NCBI RefSeq assembly: GCF_017814945.1
Contig: NZ_JAGIPX010000055.1
Location: 1 to 52,899 of the forward strand
Direction of reading: 5' to 3'
Origin: Paraburkholderia sp. LEh10
GTDB taxonomy: Bacteria; Pseudomonadota; Gammaproteobacteria; Burkholderiales; Burkholderiaceae
DNA length: 52,899 nt
The stretch's first letter is position 1. The number at the start of each line of letters is the position of its first letter. The translations under genes were made by a program, and so were the position numbers. The notes under the pieces were generated by a model. It ran no database searches, was not told the DNA's origin, and saw only the letters and a program-made list of their open reading frames with translations. Positions 1-9,097 of the stretch are shown here, piece after piece.

Positions 1-133
1 GGTCGTCATCACCGCAGCGAAGGAAGTGTGGATCGGCGCGGGCGGCTCGTATATCCAGATCAACGGCAGCGGTATCATCAACGCATCGCCGGGACCGATC
101 CTGGAGAAGACGCCTTCGTGGGACAAACCGTGA
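1..133 (+). CDS. VgrG spike protein, C-terminal end only (partial)
   Basis: Read from base 2, this frame gives 43 residues and stops at TGA 131-133. The peptide has the look of the VgrG C-terminal DUF2345 region: WIGAGGSYIQI followed by GIINASPGPI, the Gly-rich beta-helix pattern just before the end of type VI secretion spike proteins. VgrG trimers cap the Hcp tube and carry effectors out of the cell. The rest of the gene lies before the window. The next frame opens inside or across its stop codon, the usual arrangement of a vgrG with its cargo effector. The assignment rests on a short peptide but fits the muramidase that follows. Confidence 0.72.
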   Translation, partial: VVITAAKEVWIGAGGSYIQINGSGIINASPGPILEKTPSWDKP

Positions 134-978
134 CGCCAAAAAAGGACATCAGCGCCTTCACGATTGTCAGCCCCGAGTATCACCTCGAAGCAACCACGAA
201 GCTGACGCCGAAGGAGGAATTCGAGCAGGATTTGAATCTTCCCGTTGTCAAGCAGGGCGAGATCATGACTATCGAGCGGCTGGTTAAAGAATTCGGGCCT
301 TATATCGGCTGGTCACAGAAAGTAACCGAGCAGGGAAAAGTCAAGAAAGACAGTCCGACAAAACGCAAAGAAACGACCATTGACGAAAAGACAAAAGCAA
401 CGACTACTATTGAGCACCACTATAAAGTCGTGGACAACGGGAAGCCGCAGACAGTCGCATTGAATGTGCTTGGGTCGAAACTGAACTATCCAAAAACAAT
501 TTTGCTAACAGAAGATCATTTTACTTATCTGGCGAATTCATTTGGTTGTGAAGCTGCCGCTATTAAAGCATTGATGAAGCAAGAGACGGTTGGCAAAGGA
601 CATTGGGAGGCGGAACATGGTTTTGATAAAAATGGATTGCCGCGCATTCTCTACGAGAGGCATAAATTTTACCTCTATACGATGTCCGAAGTGGCAGCGC
701 GCAGGCGCCGTCTGATCCTGCTCTCAAAGAAGTGGCGCGGCACGACCGGGCGGCATGAATTCCCGTGCGCAAGTAGGCATGTCCTGACGCGCCGCGCCGA
801 TTATGTTCTCGCCGGTCCGCAGAGTCATGATGGCAAGTGGAAAACCCGTTGCCCCCGCCGTTCCTGCCCAGGCAGGTCACCACCTCCAGCGATGGTGCGG
901 ACTTCGACCCCGTCGGCGGGTTGTGATAGCGGTGGTTTTTTTGGGTGTGGAAGCATCACGATGGAACGCGGAATATAA
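118..978 (+). pseudogene. T6SS-type N-acetylmuramidase (DUF3380-like) effector, truncated or frameshifted
   Basis: The frame starts at GTG 118, 8 bases after a GGAGAAG ribosome-binding site, or at GTG 130, which overlaps the vgrG TGA. Its middle part resembles the N-acetylmuramidase (DUF3380) family: FGCEAAAIKALMKQETVG, with the Glu expected to be catalytic, then GLPRILYERHKFY. These enzymes cleave the peptidoglycan glycan backbone when injected into a rival's periplasm. After about base 690 the homology stops. The GGYG and SWGxFQIMG segments expected in the second half of the domain are absent, and the frame continues as Arg/Pro-rich sequence to 978. I read it as an inactivated effector; a sequencing frameshift is less likely because I found no continuation in the other frames. 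Confidence 0.65.
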
Positions 979-1201
979 ACAGAGTGAGTGACTATGGATT
1001 TCTCGACAGTACACTCGACAGAGTGAATAACTGGTGAATGGTGGAGGGTTTGGCTATTCGAGAGATTCGTTTTCTCCTGGTGTACATGAGATATTTTCAC
1101 AGATTGGGTTCCTTCGGAAACCGAATTTTCAGCGCCGACGCCAAAGCATATTTCTGTGCAAGTGAATTTATCTCGACCAGAGTGAGGCTGTATTTGCGAA
1201 A
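691..1201. other. No recognisable gene; disrupted sequence after the muramidase
   Basis: Between the loss of muramidase homology and the next good start codon no frame on either strand gives a recognisable protein. The stretch begins GC-rich and becomes more AT-rich after about 920. It may be the scar of a deletion or insertion that removed the effector's 3' part. I did not find terminal inverted repeats or a transposase frame. Confidence 0.4.
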
Positions 1202-1612
1202 ATGAAAAAGATTTCAAACGGTTTGATTGGTGTGTTGTGCTTGTTCCTGGCCTCCGGCGCATATTCGAAGGCGCCTGATATGGACGTCTTTCAAAAATGC
1301 ATGGGCCGCACGAAGCAGGATCGTTTAACCTGCTCGACGGGATGTGGGTTGATTCTTCAACAGTGCTATGACGAAGGTGTCGCTGATATAAACGATAGAG
1401 CAAGTCGCTTGCTCTCGCAGATTAAATCGGAAAGCGGGAGCGCGTGTAAAGACCCTGCTGAGACCTATCTCTCCGACGCGATGCATATGGAAAGCGATGT
1501 TGCACAAAAGGCCAATGACATCCTGGGTTGGGCCGGAAGTGAGTTGGCACTCAGTTTCGCCAGGCAACGGCTGGATAACCTTGGATTGATCCGTCAATCA
1601 TGCAAACCCTAA
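1202..1612 (+). CDS. Small secreted Cys-rich protein, candidate immunity protein for the muramidase effector
   Basis: This 136-residue protein starts with a clear signal peptide (MKKISNGLIGVLCLFLASG, cleavage likely after AYSKA). The mature part has six cysteines (KCMG, TCS, GCG, QCY, ACKD, SCKP) that could form disulphides, and otherwise reads as helical. I do not recognise the family with certainty; the Cys spacing recalls LprI-type lysozyme-inhibitor domains. It follows a vgrG-linked peptidoglycan hydrolase on the same strand and is predicted to be periplasmic, which is where an immunity protein must meet a muramidase. Function is inferred from position and export signal only. The ribosome-binding site is weak (GAGG, 14 bases before ATG). 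Confidence 0.55.
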   Translation: MKKISNGLIGVLCLFLASGAYSKAPDMDVFQKCMGRTKQDRLTCSTGCGLILQQCYDEGVADINDRASRLLSQIKSESGSACKDPAETYLSDAMHMESDVAQKANDILGWAGSELALSFARQRLDNLGLIRQSCKP

Positions 1613-2075
1613 ATATAACTTGACTGCCAGAAAAACGACCGACGACACCGGACGCTGTCATGCAGGGTAGCTTGGTGTTGTCCCGTCCGCTTCAAGGCGA
1701 GACAACTGGTTCGATTGAAACGATGCAGCTGTTGCCAGCCGGAACGGAGGTCATTGCCTGTCAAAACAGTCTGTGGACTGTGCAAGCCGCTCGAATGAGA
1801 ATGCAGCGAAGGACACCCATCGTCGCGAGGCGGGCGATGCCTGTCCAGACGGTACATCGGCTCGCATTCGCACCTGCAACGGAAGTGCGCGAGACGTCAC
1901 ACCCGGCGTGCCGTTCCCCAATCTGTTGTTGCTAACAGCTTGTTCCGTCTTGCAGTCCCCGAACGCTTCTCCCGCCAGAGACAGCGGGCAATGCACCGAC
2001 GCGACGCTTGCCGCGTGTCAATCTTTTCTGCCCACAAAGATATAAGCCCAATCCAGAGTGAATTGCGGCCAGGGA
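1613..2075. other. Intergenic, nothing recognised
   Basis: Short open frames occur on both strands here, but none has a convincing start site, codon bias or recognisable motif. The stretch separates the T6SS-type cargo genes from the convergent SGNH hydrolase gene. Confidence 0.4.
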
Positions 2076-2897
2076 TCATTTCCTTGATGCGAGCTTTGCC
2101 ACAATAGGCTCCAACACTTCGCGTTGCCTTTGCGCCTTGAGCCGGTAAAGCGCATCCGTCGGATGCACATGGTCGATCAATAGCGACCGCCAGTTACGGA
2201 TCGCGCCGATATACGCATATTGACGGACAAGCGCGAGCCGGTAGTGCTTCGCCATCTCGTCGACCACAGCCACATAGCGCGGAACGATGGTCTTGTTGAC
2301 GGCGTAATCGACGGGGTTCGGTTCCTCGAGCACGACGATCCGTCCCGCGCGCTTCGATTCCTCGATAAAGCGCACCAGGTTCGCGCGAAAGTTCTCTGGC
2401 GACTCCTTCAAATGATTGTCCGCATCGTTGAGCGCGAAATTGACGATCACGATCCGCGCGGGCGATGTCGCCGCCCATTGCGCGTACGGCAGCGCATAGC
2501 CGTTAGTGCCTCTCTCGCGATCGACGAGCGTCGCGCCGGGCACGCCGTTGTTCTGCACAATCACGTGCGGGCCGAAGCGGGCCTGCAGCGCCGCCTGCAA
2601 CAGGGCGGGCGGGTTGTTCGGCGATTGCCACGACCTGGTGAAAGCGTCGGACGTCTGGTAGCCCCACATCGTCGAATCGCCTTGCGCGTCAATGATGATC
2701 GGCCCGCCCGTCACCGGCGTCATATGCGGCGGCATACGCGGCGCGGCATGCGCGACATCCACGGCGGCATCCACGGCGATCAGCGCGATACCAGCCAGCG
2801 CCGCCGGTAGCATGCATGACCCGGCGGCGCAAGACGCTCGCGGCGTCACAAAGCGCAACACGAACTTGATGCACAATCGATGCTGAATTCGCCACAT
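2076..2897 (-). CDS. Exported SGNH/GDSL hydrolase
   Basis: A 273-residue protein with a hydrophobic stretch near residues 27-45 ending in AHAA, which suggests secretion or an N-terminal anchor. The SGNH blocks are visible: block I as AQGDSTMWG (nucleophile Ser), a block II-like Gly in NNGVPGATL, block III as FALNDAD, and block V as DHVHPT with the Asp and His of the triad. Such proteins hydrolyse ester bonds in lipids, acylated sugars or polysaccharide O-acetyl groups; the substrate is not evident. It is divergent from the DUF2591 gene, 22 bases away. The true start may be internal, since the first 25 residues are Arg/Cys-rich before the signal-like core. Confidence 0.8.
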   Translation of the reverse strand: MWRIQHRLCIKFVLRFVTPRASCAAGSCMLPAALAGIALIAVDAAVDVAHAAPRMPPHMTPVTGGPIIIDAQGDSTMWGYQTSDAFTRSWQSPNNPPALLQAALQARFGPHVIVQNNGVPGATLVDRERGTNGYALPYAQWAATSPARIVIVNFALNDADNHLKESPENFRANLVRFIEESKRAGRIVVLEEPNPVDYAVNKTIVPRYVAVVDEMAKHYRLALVRQYAYIGAIRNWRSLLIDHVHPTDALYRLKAQRQREVLEPIVAKLASRK

Positions 2898-2919
2898 ACG
2901 ATCTCCATGAGGAGCCGAG

Positions 2920-3291
2920 ATGAGAGTTTCAGATCTGGAAGGCGCGTTGCTCGATTACTGGGTCGCGCGAGCGGACAATCTGCCGAAGCCGCGCGTCGAC
3001 GATGGCTTCTGCTGGATCGAAGAGCCGGCTTGCGACGGCGACCCGGCACGCGCGCTGGATGCCGCGTTCGCGCCGTCGTCGGACTGGGCGCAGTGCGGCC
3101 CCATCATCGAGCGGGCCCGCATCCATCTGGTGCCCGCCGCGGCTGGCGAGCACCTCAACTGGACGGGCTCCGTCCCGGGGGGAGCCGCCACCATCGAGCA
3201 AACAGGCGCCACGCCCCTGATCGCCGCGATGCGCGCTTTCGTTGCAAGCCATTTCGGCGACACGGTCGCGGACGAAGCGAATCCCGCTTGA
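2920..3291 (+). CDS. DUF2591 (phage NinX-like) family protein
   Basis: A 123-residue protein resembling the DUF2591 family, which includes phage P22 NinX and many stand-alone Burkholderia copies. The family pattern seen is an N-terminal LEGALLDYWVARA, a central DWAQCGPIIERARIHL, and a C-terminal TPLIAAMRAFVASHFGD. The ATG is preceded by GAGGAG with a 5-base spacer, which fixes the start. Biochemical role is unknown. There is no integrase, terminase or other phage gene nearby, so it is probably a resident copy and not part of a prophage. Confidence 0.8.
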   Translation: MRVSDLEGALLDYWVARADNLPKPRVDDGFCWIEEPACDGDPARALDAAFAPSSDWAQCGPIIERARIHLVPAAAGEHLNWTGSVPGGAATIEQTGATPLIAAMRAFVASHFGDTVADEANPA

Positions 3292-3318
3292 GGGCTGTCC
3301 GTCATCGCTATTGCATCG

Positions 3319-3591
3319 TCAAAAGCACTCGAATACCACTTCGACACTCTGGGTGCCTGCGCTGCGCACGCCGTTGGTGTGAATCTCAACGGTGTGCATT
3401 TCTTTGTGCTGGTCGCGGCAGTACGCCTTTGCATACTTGACCCCCGCGTTGCGGACGCTATTCCACGACGCGAAGCTGGTACGCCCGCGGCTCGTGATCG
3501 AGAGGTAACCGTTCTGCTTCCTGTCAACGCCCGATACCGCAGTGCACGCGGCAAGCACGCCAATCCCGGCAAGCAGAATGCACTTCTTCAT
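3319..3591 (-). CDS. Small putative lipoprotein
   Basis: A 90-residue protein with a lipoprotein signal: MKKCILLAGIGVLAACT, where the LAAC lipobox makes Cys16 the likely lipidated residue. The mature region is short and polar with two more cysteines (AYCRD and the C-terminal FECF) that could pair. The start has a GGGAGG-type ribosome-binding site. It is convergent with the DUF2591 gene. No function can be assigned; the layout suggests a small periplasm-facing envelope lipoprotein. Confidence 0.65.
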   Translation of the reverse strand: MKKCILLAGIGVLAACTAVSGVDRKQNGYLSITSRGRTSFASWNSVRNAGVKYAKAYCRDQHKEMHTVEIHTNGVRSAGTQSVEVVFECF

Positions 3592-3988
3592 ATTCCTCCC
3601 TTGGTTCGCGCATTGTGGCGGGCAGCGCCCGCATCAGGCAACTGAAAAAAATCTGGCGCGAGTGTGCTGGACATGATCGCCATGCGGCGACATCGCAACC
3701 AATCACATTATGCTTTCATTGTCGGGTGGGGTGCGCAAGATCCACCCTCGGCGGCGCGCGTGCGTGCGGGTAAGCCGCCGGTGGTCCCCAATATGGTCGA
3801 GAAAGCAGACGACAAAGCGCACAAGGCAAACGACAAGGCAAACGACAAATCATACCGACGAGCCCGTCACCGGCGACACGCGCAACCGTGTCGATTGATG
3901 CCCGCAAACAGATGGTCTTCGACGTCATGTCTGAGTAGCATGACAGCGAGCGCGTGCCGCTCGCACACGAACAACTCAGGAGACACCC
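3592..3988. other. Intergenic region with a short direct repeat
   Basis: No gene is recognised. Around 3810-3852 there is a degenerate run of about 12-base direct repeats built on GGCAAACGACAA, just upstream of the acyl-CoA synthetase. It separates the divergent lipoprotein and synthetase genes and presumably holds both promoters; I cannot place them confidently. Confidence 0.4.
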
Positions 3989-5626
3989 ATGCTTCCCGCC
4001 GCTGATACCTACGACGGCCTGACTGCCGCATTCGAGTGGCGCATTCCGGCGCAATACAACATCGGCATCGATGCGTGCGACCGATGGGCGGACGGCAGCG
4101 GCCGTCTCGCGTTGATCTGCGAGACGCACGACGGGCAGGTGACGCGCCACACCTTCGACGAACTCAAGTCGCTGTCCGACCGCTTCGCCAATGCGCTGCG
4201 GCAAAGCGGCGTGAAGAAGGGCGATCGCGTCGGCATTTTTCTCGCGCAGTCGCTGGAGACGGCGCTCGCACATCTCGCCGTCTACAAGTGCGGCGCGATC
4301 GCGGTGCCGCTGTTCGCGCTGTTCGGCCCCGACGCGCTCCAATACCGCCTGTCCGACAGCGGCGCCGTCGCGCTCGTCACAGACCTTGGCGGCGCGCAGA
4401 AGATGGCATCCGTGCGCGCGGCCTTGCCTGAATTGCGCACGATATTCTGCGTCGATACCGACCGTGCCGATCCCGCGTTGCAGGTCGAATCGTTCTGGTC
4501 CGCGCTCAACCAGGCGTCGCCCGTCTTCGACCCGCAGCCGACTTGCGCCGACGACCCCGCCGTCATCATCTACACGTCCGGCACGACGGGCAAGCCGAAA
4601 GGCGCGCTGCACGCGCATCGTGTTCTGTTGGGCCATTTGCCCGGCGTGGAGATGCCGCAGGCGTTCTTCCCGGCCGCTGCGGCGCTGATGTGGACGCCCG
4701 CCGACTGGGCGTGGATCGGCGGCCTGTTCGACGTGCTGCTGCCCGCATGGCATCACGGTGTGGCCGTGCTTGCGCGGCGCTTCGAGAAGTTCGACGGCGA
4801 GGCGGCGTTCGATCTGATGCAGCGCTACGCGGTCACGCATGCGTTCCTGCCGCCGACGGCGCTGAAGATGATGCGCGCCGTCGAGCATCCCGAACGCTGG
4901 CAGCTTTCGCTGCGTGCCGTTGCGAGCGGCGGCGAATCGCTCGGCGCGGAACTGATCGACTGGGGGCGGCGCGCGCTCGGCGTGACGATCAACGAGTTCT
5001 ACGGGCAGACTGAGTGCAATGTCGTCGTGTCGTCATGCGCGACGCTGTTCGAGCCGCGCCCCGGCTCGATCGGCAAGGTGGTGCCGGGCCATCGCGTGGC
5101 GATCGTCGATGATGCAGGCCACACGGTCCCGCGCGGCGAGCCTGGCAACATCGCGATTCATGCACCCGATCCCGTGATGTTCCTCGGCTATTGGCGCAAC
5201 GAGCAGGCCACGCGCGACAAGTTTCGCGGCGACTGGCTGCTGACGGGCGACATGGGCCTGATGGACGCGGAGGGTTTCATCCGCTTCGTCGGCCGCGACG
5301 ACGACGTGATCACGAGCGCCGGCTATCGCATCGGCCCCGCGCCGATCGAAGACTGCCTGCTGCGTCATCCCGCCGTGCGCATGGCGGCCGTCGTCGGCGC
5401 GCCCGACGCGCAGCGCACGGAGATCGTCACCGCGTTCGTCGTGCTGAACGCCGGCTACGAGGCGAGCGACGCGCTCGTGCGGACGCTGCAAGAGCATGTG
5501 AAGACCCATCTCGCCGCGCACGAGTATCCGCGCGCGATTCAGTTTGTCGACGCGTTGCCGATGACGGCGACGGGCAAGGTCATCCGGCGCGAGCTGCGCC
5601 AGCGCGTGTCGCCGCCCGATGCCTGA
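3989..5626 (+). CDS. AMP-forming acyl-CoA synthetase
   Basis: A 545-residue ANL-superfamily enzyme that activates a carboxylic acid with ATP and transfers it to CoA. Visible signatures are the P-loop-like A3 motif YTSGTTGKPKG near residue 195, the A5 motif NEFYGQTECN, the A7 motif LTGDMGLMD, the hinge region FVGRDDDVITSAGYRIGP, and the C-terminal catalytic Lys in ATGKVIRREL. The overall form resembles acetyl/medium-chain acyl-CoA synthetases (AcsA or MACS type), not CoA ligases for aromatics; the substrate is uncertain. ATG 3989 follows a CAGGAGA ribosome-binding site. It stands alone, convergent with the Lrp-type regulator. Confidence 0.85.
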   Translation: MLPAADTYDGLTAAFEWRIPAQYNIGIDACDRWADGSGRLALICETHDGQVTRHTFDELKSLSDRFANALRQSGVKKGDRVGIFLAQSLETALAHLAVYKCGAIAVPLFALFGPDALQYRLSDSGAVALVTDLGGAQKMASVRAALPELRTIFCVDTDRADPALQVESFWSALNQASPVFDPQPTCADDPAVIIYTSGTTGKPKGALHAHRVLLGHLPGVEMPQAFFPAAAALMWTPADWAWIGGLFDVLLPAWHHGVAVLARRFEKFDGEAAFDLMQRYAVTHAFLPPTALKMMRAVEHPERWQLSLRAVASGGESLGAELIDWGRRALGVTINEFYGQTECNVVVSSCATLFEPRPGSIGKVVPGHRVAIVDDAGHTVPRGEPGNIAIHAPDPVMFLGYWRNEQATRDKFRGDWLLTGDMGLMDAEGFIRFVGRDDDVITSAGYRIGPAPIEDCLLRHPAVRMAAVVGAPDAQRTEIVTAFVVLNAGYEASDALVRTLQEHVKTHLAAHEYPRAIQFVDALPMTATGKVIRRELRQRVSPPDA

Positions 5627-5665
5627 GCAGGGCATGCGGGGCGCCCCGGCGGCTTCGGGCTGCCC

Positions 5666-6205
5666 TCAGGCCCACTCGCGCGGCGCCTCGTCTGCCGCCG
5701 ACAATGCGAGACCCGCGACAGGCAGCGGCAACGCTGTCTTGTAGCGCACCTGCTTGAGCGCGAAACTCGACCGGATGTTCGACACGCCGGGAATCTTCGT
5801 GAGCCACTGCACGATGAAGCGTTCGAGGCTCTGCATGTCGGGCACGACGACGCGCAACAGATAATCGGCGTCGCCCGTCATCAGATAGCACTCCATCACC
5901 TCGGGGCGTTCGCCCACTTCCTGCTCGAAGCGGCGCAGCGCGTCTTCGACCTGCTTTTCGAGGCTCACCTGAATGAACACGTTGATGCGCAGACCGAGCG
6001 CCTCGGCGTCGAGCAGCGTGACCTGCTGGCGGAACAGGCCGAGCTTTTCGAGCGCCCGCACGCGGTTGAAGCAGGGCGTCGGCGAAAGATTGACGGCGCG
6101 CGCCAGTTCCGCATTGGTGATCCGCGCGTTTTGCTGCAGCTGCTGAAGAATCGCGATGTCGATACGGTCCAGGCGTCTCGGCGCCGGCCGGGCTACGGAG
6201 GTCAT
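5666..6205 (-). CDS. Lrp/AsnC-family transcriptional regulator
   Basis: A 179-residue protein with the Lrp layout: N-terminal helix-turn-helix (LDRIDIAILQQLQQNARITN then LARAVNLSPTPCFNRVRALE), a short linker, and a C-terminal RAM effector-binding domain including MECYLMTGDADYLLRVVV. Lrp proteins form octamers that sense amino acids. The gene is divergent from the E1-type dehydrogenase gene with about 160 bases between them, so it is probably that gene's regulator. The pairing recalls MdeR with mdeB in pseudomonads, where an Lrp-type activator controls methionine gamma-lyase and an E1-like 2-oxo-acid dehydrogenase; here no lyase gene is present. Confidence 0.88.
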   Translation of the reverse strand: MTSVARPAPRRLDRIDIAILQQLQQNARITNAELARAVNLSPTPCFNRVRALEKLGLFRQQVTLLDAEALGLRINVFIQVSLEKQVEDALRRFEQEVGERPEVMECYLMTGDADYLLRVVVPDMQSLERFIVQWLTKIPGVSNIRSSFALKQVRYKTALPLPVAGLALSAADEAPREWA

Positions 6206-6364
6206 AGTGCAAATATTCCATTTATGGTCGCGTTACGGGAATAAATACACTATCCGCAGCCGTCGACGCAAGCAAAAGAGACGCACATTTTGCGGCTGCA
6301 TGGGTAAGCTGATTGAACGTTTTCGAGTCGTCTTTCCCGTACGTTTTCCAGCCGGAGTTGCGCC
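6206..6364. promoter_or_regulatory. Divergent promoter region with candidate Lrp-type operator
   Basis: Between the regulator and the dehydrogenase gene the sequence turns AT-rich. It contains TATTCC at 6214-6219 and its inverse GGAATA at 6238-6243, with ATTTAT and ATAAAT placed alongside, giving an imperfect inverted repeat. This is a plausible binding site for the adjacent Lrp-type protein. The assignment is inference from symmetry and position. Confidence 0.4.
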
Positions 6365-9088
6365 ATGACGGATTTATCGAGCGGTGCTCAACCAGTTCTT
6401 GCCCTTACTCAAGCCCCCGTCGACAGCGACCCGCAGGAGACGGCCGAGTGGCTCGCCGCGCTGGATGGCGTCGTCCAGCATGTCGGCATCGAGCGGGCGC
6501 AGTATCTGTTCGACCGGCTGGCCGCGCATGCGCTGGGCAACGGCGTCGCGACGGCGCGCGCGAACGTTACGCCGTACGCGAATACGATCCGCGTCGATCA
6601 GCAGCCGCCTTATCCCGGCGACCTCGACACCGAAGAGAAGCTCGCGGCCGCATTGCGCTGGAACGCGCTCGCGATGGTGGTGCGCGCCAACCGCGCGTAT
6701 GGCGAACTGGGCGGCCATATTGCGAGCTATGCGTCGGCGGCCGATCTGTTCGAGGTCGGCTTCAATCATTTCTTCCGTGGCGCAAACGATGCTCGTGGCG
6801 CCGACCTCGTCTACTTCCAGCCGCATTCGTCGCCCGGCGTCTATGCGCGCGCGTTCCTCGAGGGCTTTCTCGACGAGACGCATCTCGAGCACTACCGGCG
6901 CGAGATCGCGGGGCCGGGCCTCTGTTCATATCCGCATCCGTGGCTGATGCCGGACTTCTGGCAGTTCCCCACGGGCTCGATGGGGATCGGGCCCATCAAC
7001 GCGATCTACCAGGCGCGCTTCATGCGCTATCTGCAAAACCGCGGTCTGCTCACCACGGAAGGCCGCAAGGTGTGGGGCTTTTTCGGCGACGGCGAAATGG
7101 ACGAGCCCGAGTCGATCGGCGCGTTGTCGCTGGCGGCGCGCGAAGGGCTCGACAATCTGGTGTTCGTGATCAACTGCAACCTGCAGCGGCTCGATGGTCC
7201 CGTGCGCAGCAACGGCCGCATCATCGACGAGCTCGAAGCGCAGTTCACGGGCGCGGGCTGGAACGTCATCAAGGTGCTGTGGGGCTCGGACTGGGATGCG
7301 CTGTTCGCGCGCGACCGCACGGGCGCGTTGCTGCGCGCGTTCGCGCATACCGTGGACGGCCAGTTCCAGACCTTCTCGGCCAACGACGGCGCGTACAACC
7401 GCGAGCGCTTCTTTGGGCAGAACCCCGAGCTTGCCGCGCTCGCCGCGCATCTGAGCAACGACGACATCGACCGCTTGCGGCGCGGCGGCCATGATGTGCG
7501 CAAGCTGCACGCCGCCTACGACCGCGCGTTGAAGCACAGCGGCCAGCCGACCGTGATTCTCGCGAAGACGATGAAGGGCTTCGGCATGGGCTCGATCGGC
7601 CAGGGTCGCATGACGACGCATCAGCAGAAAAAGCTCGACGTCGAACAGCTGAAGGCGTTTCGCGACCGCTTCCGCCTGCCGTTGTCCGATGAGGACGTCG
7701 AGCAGCTCAAGTTCTACAAGCCAGCGCAAACGAGCCCCGAGATGCAGTATCTGCATGCGCGCCGGGCAGCGCTCGGAGGCTATCTGCCCAGAAGGCGGAG
7801 AGCCGCATCGCAGACGCCGACCGTGCCTGCGATGCCTTCCTGGGGGCAGTTCGCGCTGGAGGCGAACGGCAAGGAGATGTCGACGACGATGGCCGTCGTG
7901 CGCATGCTCGGCAGCCTGTTGAAGGATGCGTCGCTCGGGCCGCGCGTCGTGCCCGTCGTCGCGGACGAGGCGCGCACGTTCGGGATGGCGAACCTGTTTC
8001 GCCAGGTCGGCATCTACTCGCCGCTCGGCCAGTTGTACGAGCCCGAAGACATGGGCTCGATGCTCTACTACCGCGAAGACACGGGCGGCCAGATTCTCGA
8101 AGAGGGCATCTCGGAGGCGGGCGCGGTGTCGTCGTGGATCGCGGCGGCCACGTCGTATAGCGTGCACGATCTGCCGATGCTGCCGTTCTACATCTACTAC
8201 TCGATGTTCGGCTTCCAGCGTATCGGCGACCTGATCTGGGCCGCCGCCGACCAGCGCGCCCGCGGCTTCCTGATCGGCGCGACGGCGGGCAAGACCACGC
8301 TCGGCGGCGAAGGCCTGCAGCATCAGGACGGCACGAGCCATCTCGCGGCATCGACGGTGCCGAACTGCCGCGCATACGATCCCGCGTTTGCGTACGAGCT
8401 CGCGTTGATCGTCGACGAAGGGATGCGCGAGATGATCGAGCGTCAGCGCGACGTGTTCTATTACCTGACCGTGACAAACGAGAACTACGCGCAGCCCTCA
8501 CGCCCGATTGCGCCCACGGCGCCCATCGACACCGTGCGAGAAGGTGTGCTGAAGGGCATCTATCCGCTCGATCCCGGATCGCTCGAAACGGCGCAGGTGC
8601 AGTTGCTCGGCTCGGGCGCGATTCTCGGCGAGGTGCAGGCGGCCGCGCGCATGCTGAAGGATGACTGGAACATTGCGGCGTCGGTGTGGAGCGTGACGAG
8701 CTTCACCGAACTGCATCGTGACGGCGTTGCGTCGGAACGTGCGGAGCGCCTGCTTGCGGACGAGGACAGCGCCGCGCCTTATGTCACGACGGCGCTCGCC
8801 GCATCGCGCGGCCCCGTGATCGCCGCGACCGACTACGTGCGCGCCGTGCCGGAGCTGATTCGCGCGTACGTGCCGCGCCGCTACGTGACGCTCGGCACCG
8901 ATGGCTTCGGGCGCAGCGATACGCGCGCGGCATTGCGGGCTTTCTTCGAAGTGGACCGCGCGTCGATTGCAATTACTGCGTTGAAAGCGCTGGCCGACGA
9001 AGGCGCGATTGCGCGCGGTATCGTCAGGCAGGCGCTCGAACGGTATGGCCGGCTCGCCGCCGACGCAAGCGCGCCGTGGGAAAAGTGA
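6365..9088 (+). CDS. Homodimeric pyruvate-dehydrogenase-type E1 (AceE/MdeB-like)
   Basis: A 907-residue thiamine-diphosphate enzyme of the homodimeric E1 type, close to E. coli AceE in length (887). The ThDP/Mg signature GDGEMDEPES with NCNLQRLDGP is at about residues 240-280, and the N-terminal GGHIASYASAADLFEVGFNHF and later GISEAGAVSSWIAAATSY are typical E1 segments. E1 decarboxylates a 2-oxo acid and passes the acyl group to a lipoyl E2. No E2 or E3 gene is adjacent, so it must borrow these subunits or act on another substrate such as 2-oxobutyrate, as proposed for MdeB. Control by the divergent Lrp-type regulator supports a role in amino-acid breakdown. Confidence 0.85.
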   Translation: MTDLSSGAQPVLALTQAPVDSDPQETAEWLAALDGVVQHVGIERAQYLFDRLAAHALGNGVATARANVTPYANTIRVDQQPPYPGDLDTEEKLAAALRWNALAMVVRANRAYGELGGHIASYASAADLFEVGFNHFFRGANDARGADLVYFQPHSSPGVYARAFLEGFLDETHLEHYRREIAGPGLCSYPHPWLMPDFWQFPTGSMGIGPINAIYQARFMRYLQNRGLLTTEGRKVWGFFGDGEMDEPESIGALSLAAREGLDNLVFVINCNLQRLDGPVRSNGRIIDELEAQFTGAGWNVIKVLWGSDWDALFARDRTGALLRAFAHTVDGQFQTFSANDGAYNRERFFGQNPELAALAAHLSNDDIDRLRRGGHDVRKLHAAYDRALKHSGQPTVILAKTMKGFGMGSIGQGRMTTHQQKKLDVEQLKAFRDRFRLPLSDEDVEQLKFYKPAQTSPEMQYLHARRAALGGYLPRRRRAASQTPTVPAMPSWGQFALEANGKEMSTTMAVVRMLGSLLKDASLGPRVVPVVADEARTFGMANLFRQVGIYSPLGQLYEPEDMGSMLYYREDTGGQILEEGISEAGAVSSWIAAATSYSVHDLPMLPFYIYYSMFGFQRIGDLIWAAADQRARGFLIGATAGKTTLGGEGLQHQDGTSHLAASTVPNCRAYDPAFAYELALIVDEGMREMIERQRDVFYYLTVTNENYAQPSRPIAPTAPIDTVREGVLKGIYPLDPGSLETAQVQLLGSGAILGEVQAAARMLKDDWNIAASVWSVTSFTELHRDGVASERAERLLADEDSAAPYVTTALAASRGPVIAATDYVRAVPELIRAYVPRRYVTLGTDGFGRSDTRAALRAFFEVDRASIAITALKALADEGAIARGIVRQALERYGRLAADASAPWEK

Positions 9089-9097
9089 CGGCGTACG

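Noticed and set aside
1660..2045. Two overlapping short plus-strand frames downstream of the secreted protein gene
   Set aside because: No ribosome-binding site, domain or typical codon bias; both strands are equally open.
2920..3291. Prophage remnant based on the NinX-like gene
   Set aside because: No integrase, structural or lysis genes lie nearby; the family also occurs as stand-alone chromosomal genes.
6926..8341. 471-codon minus-strand frame inside the E1 dehydrogenase gene
   Set aside because: Antisense shadow; the E1 frame is continuous and carries the ThDP motif.
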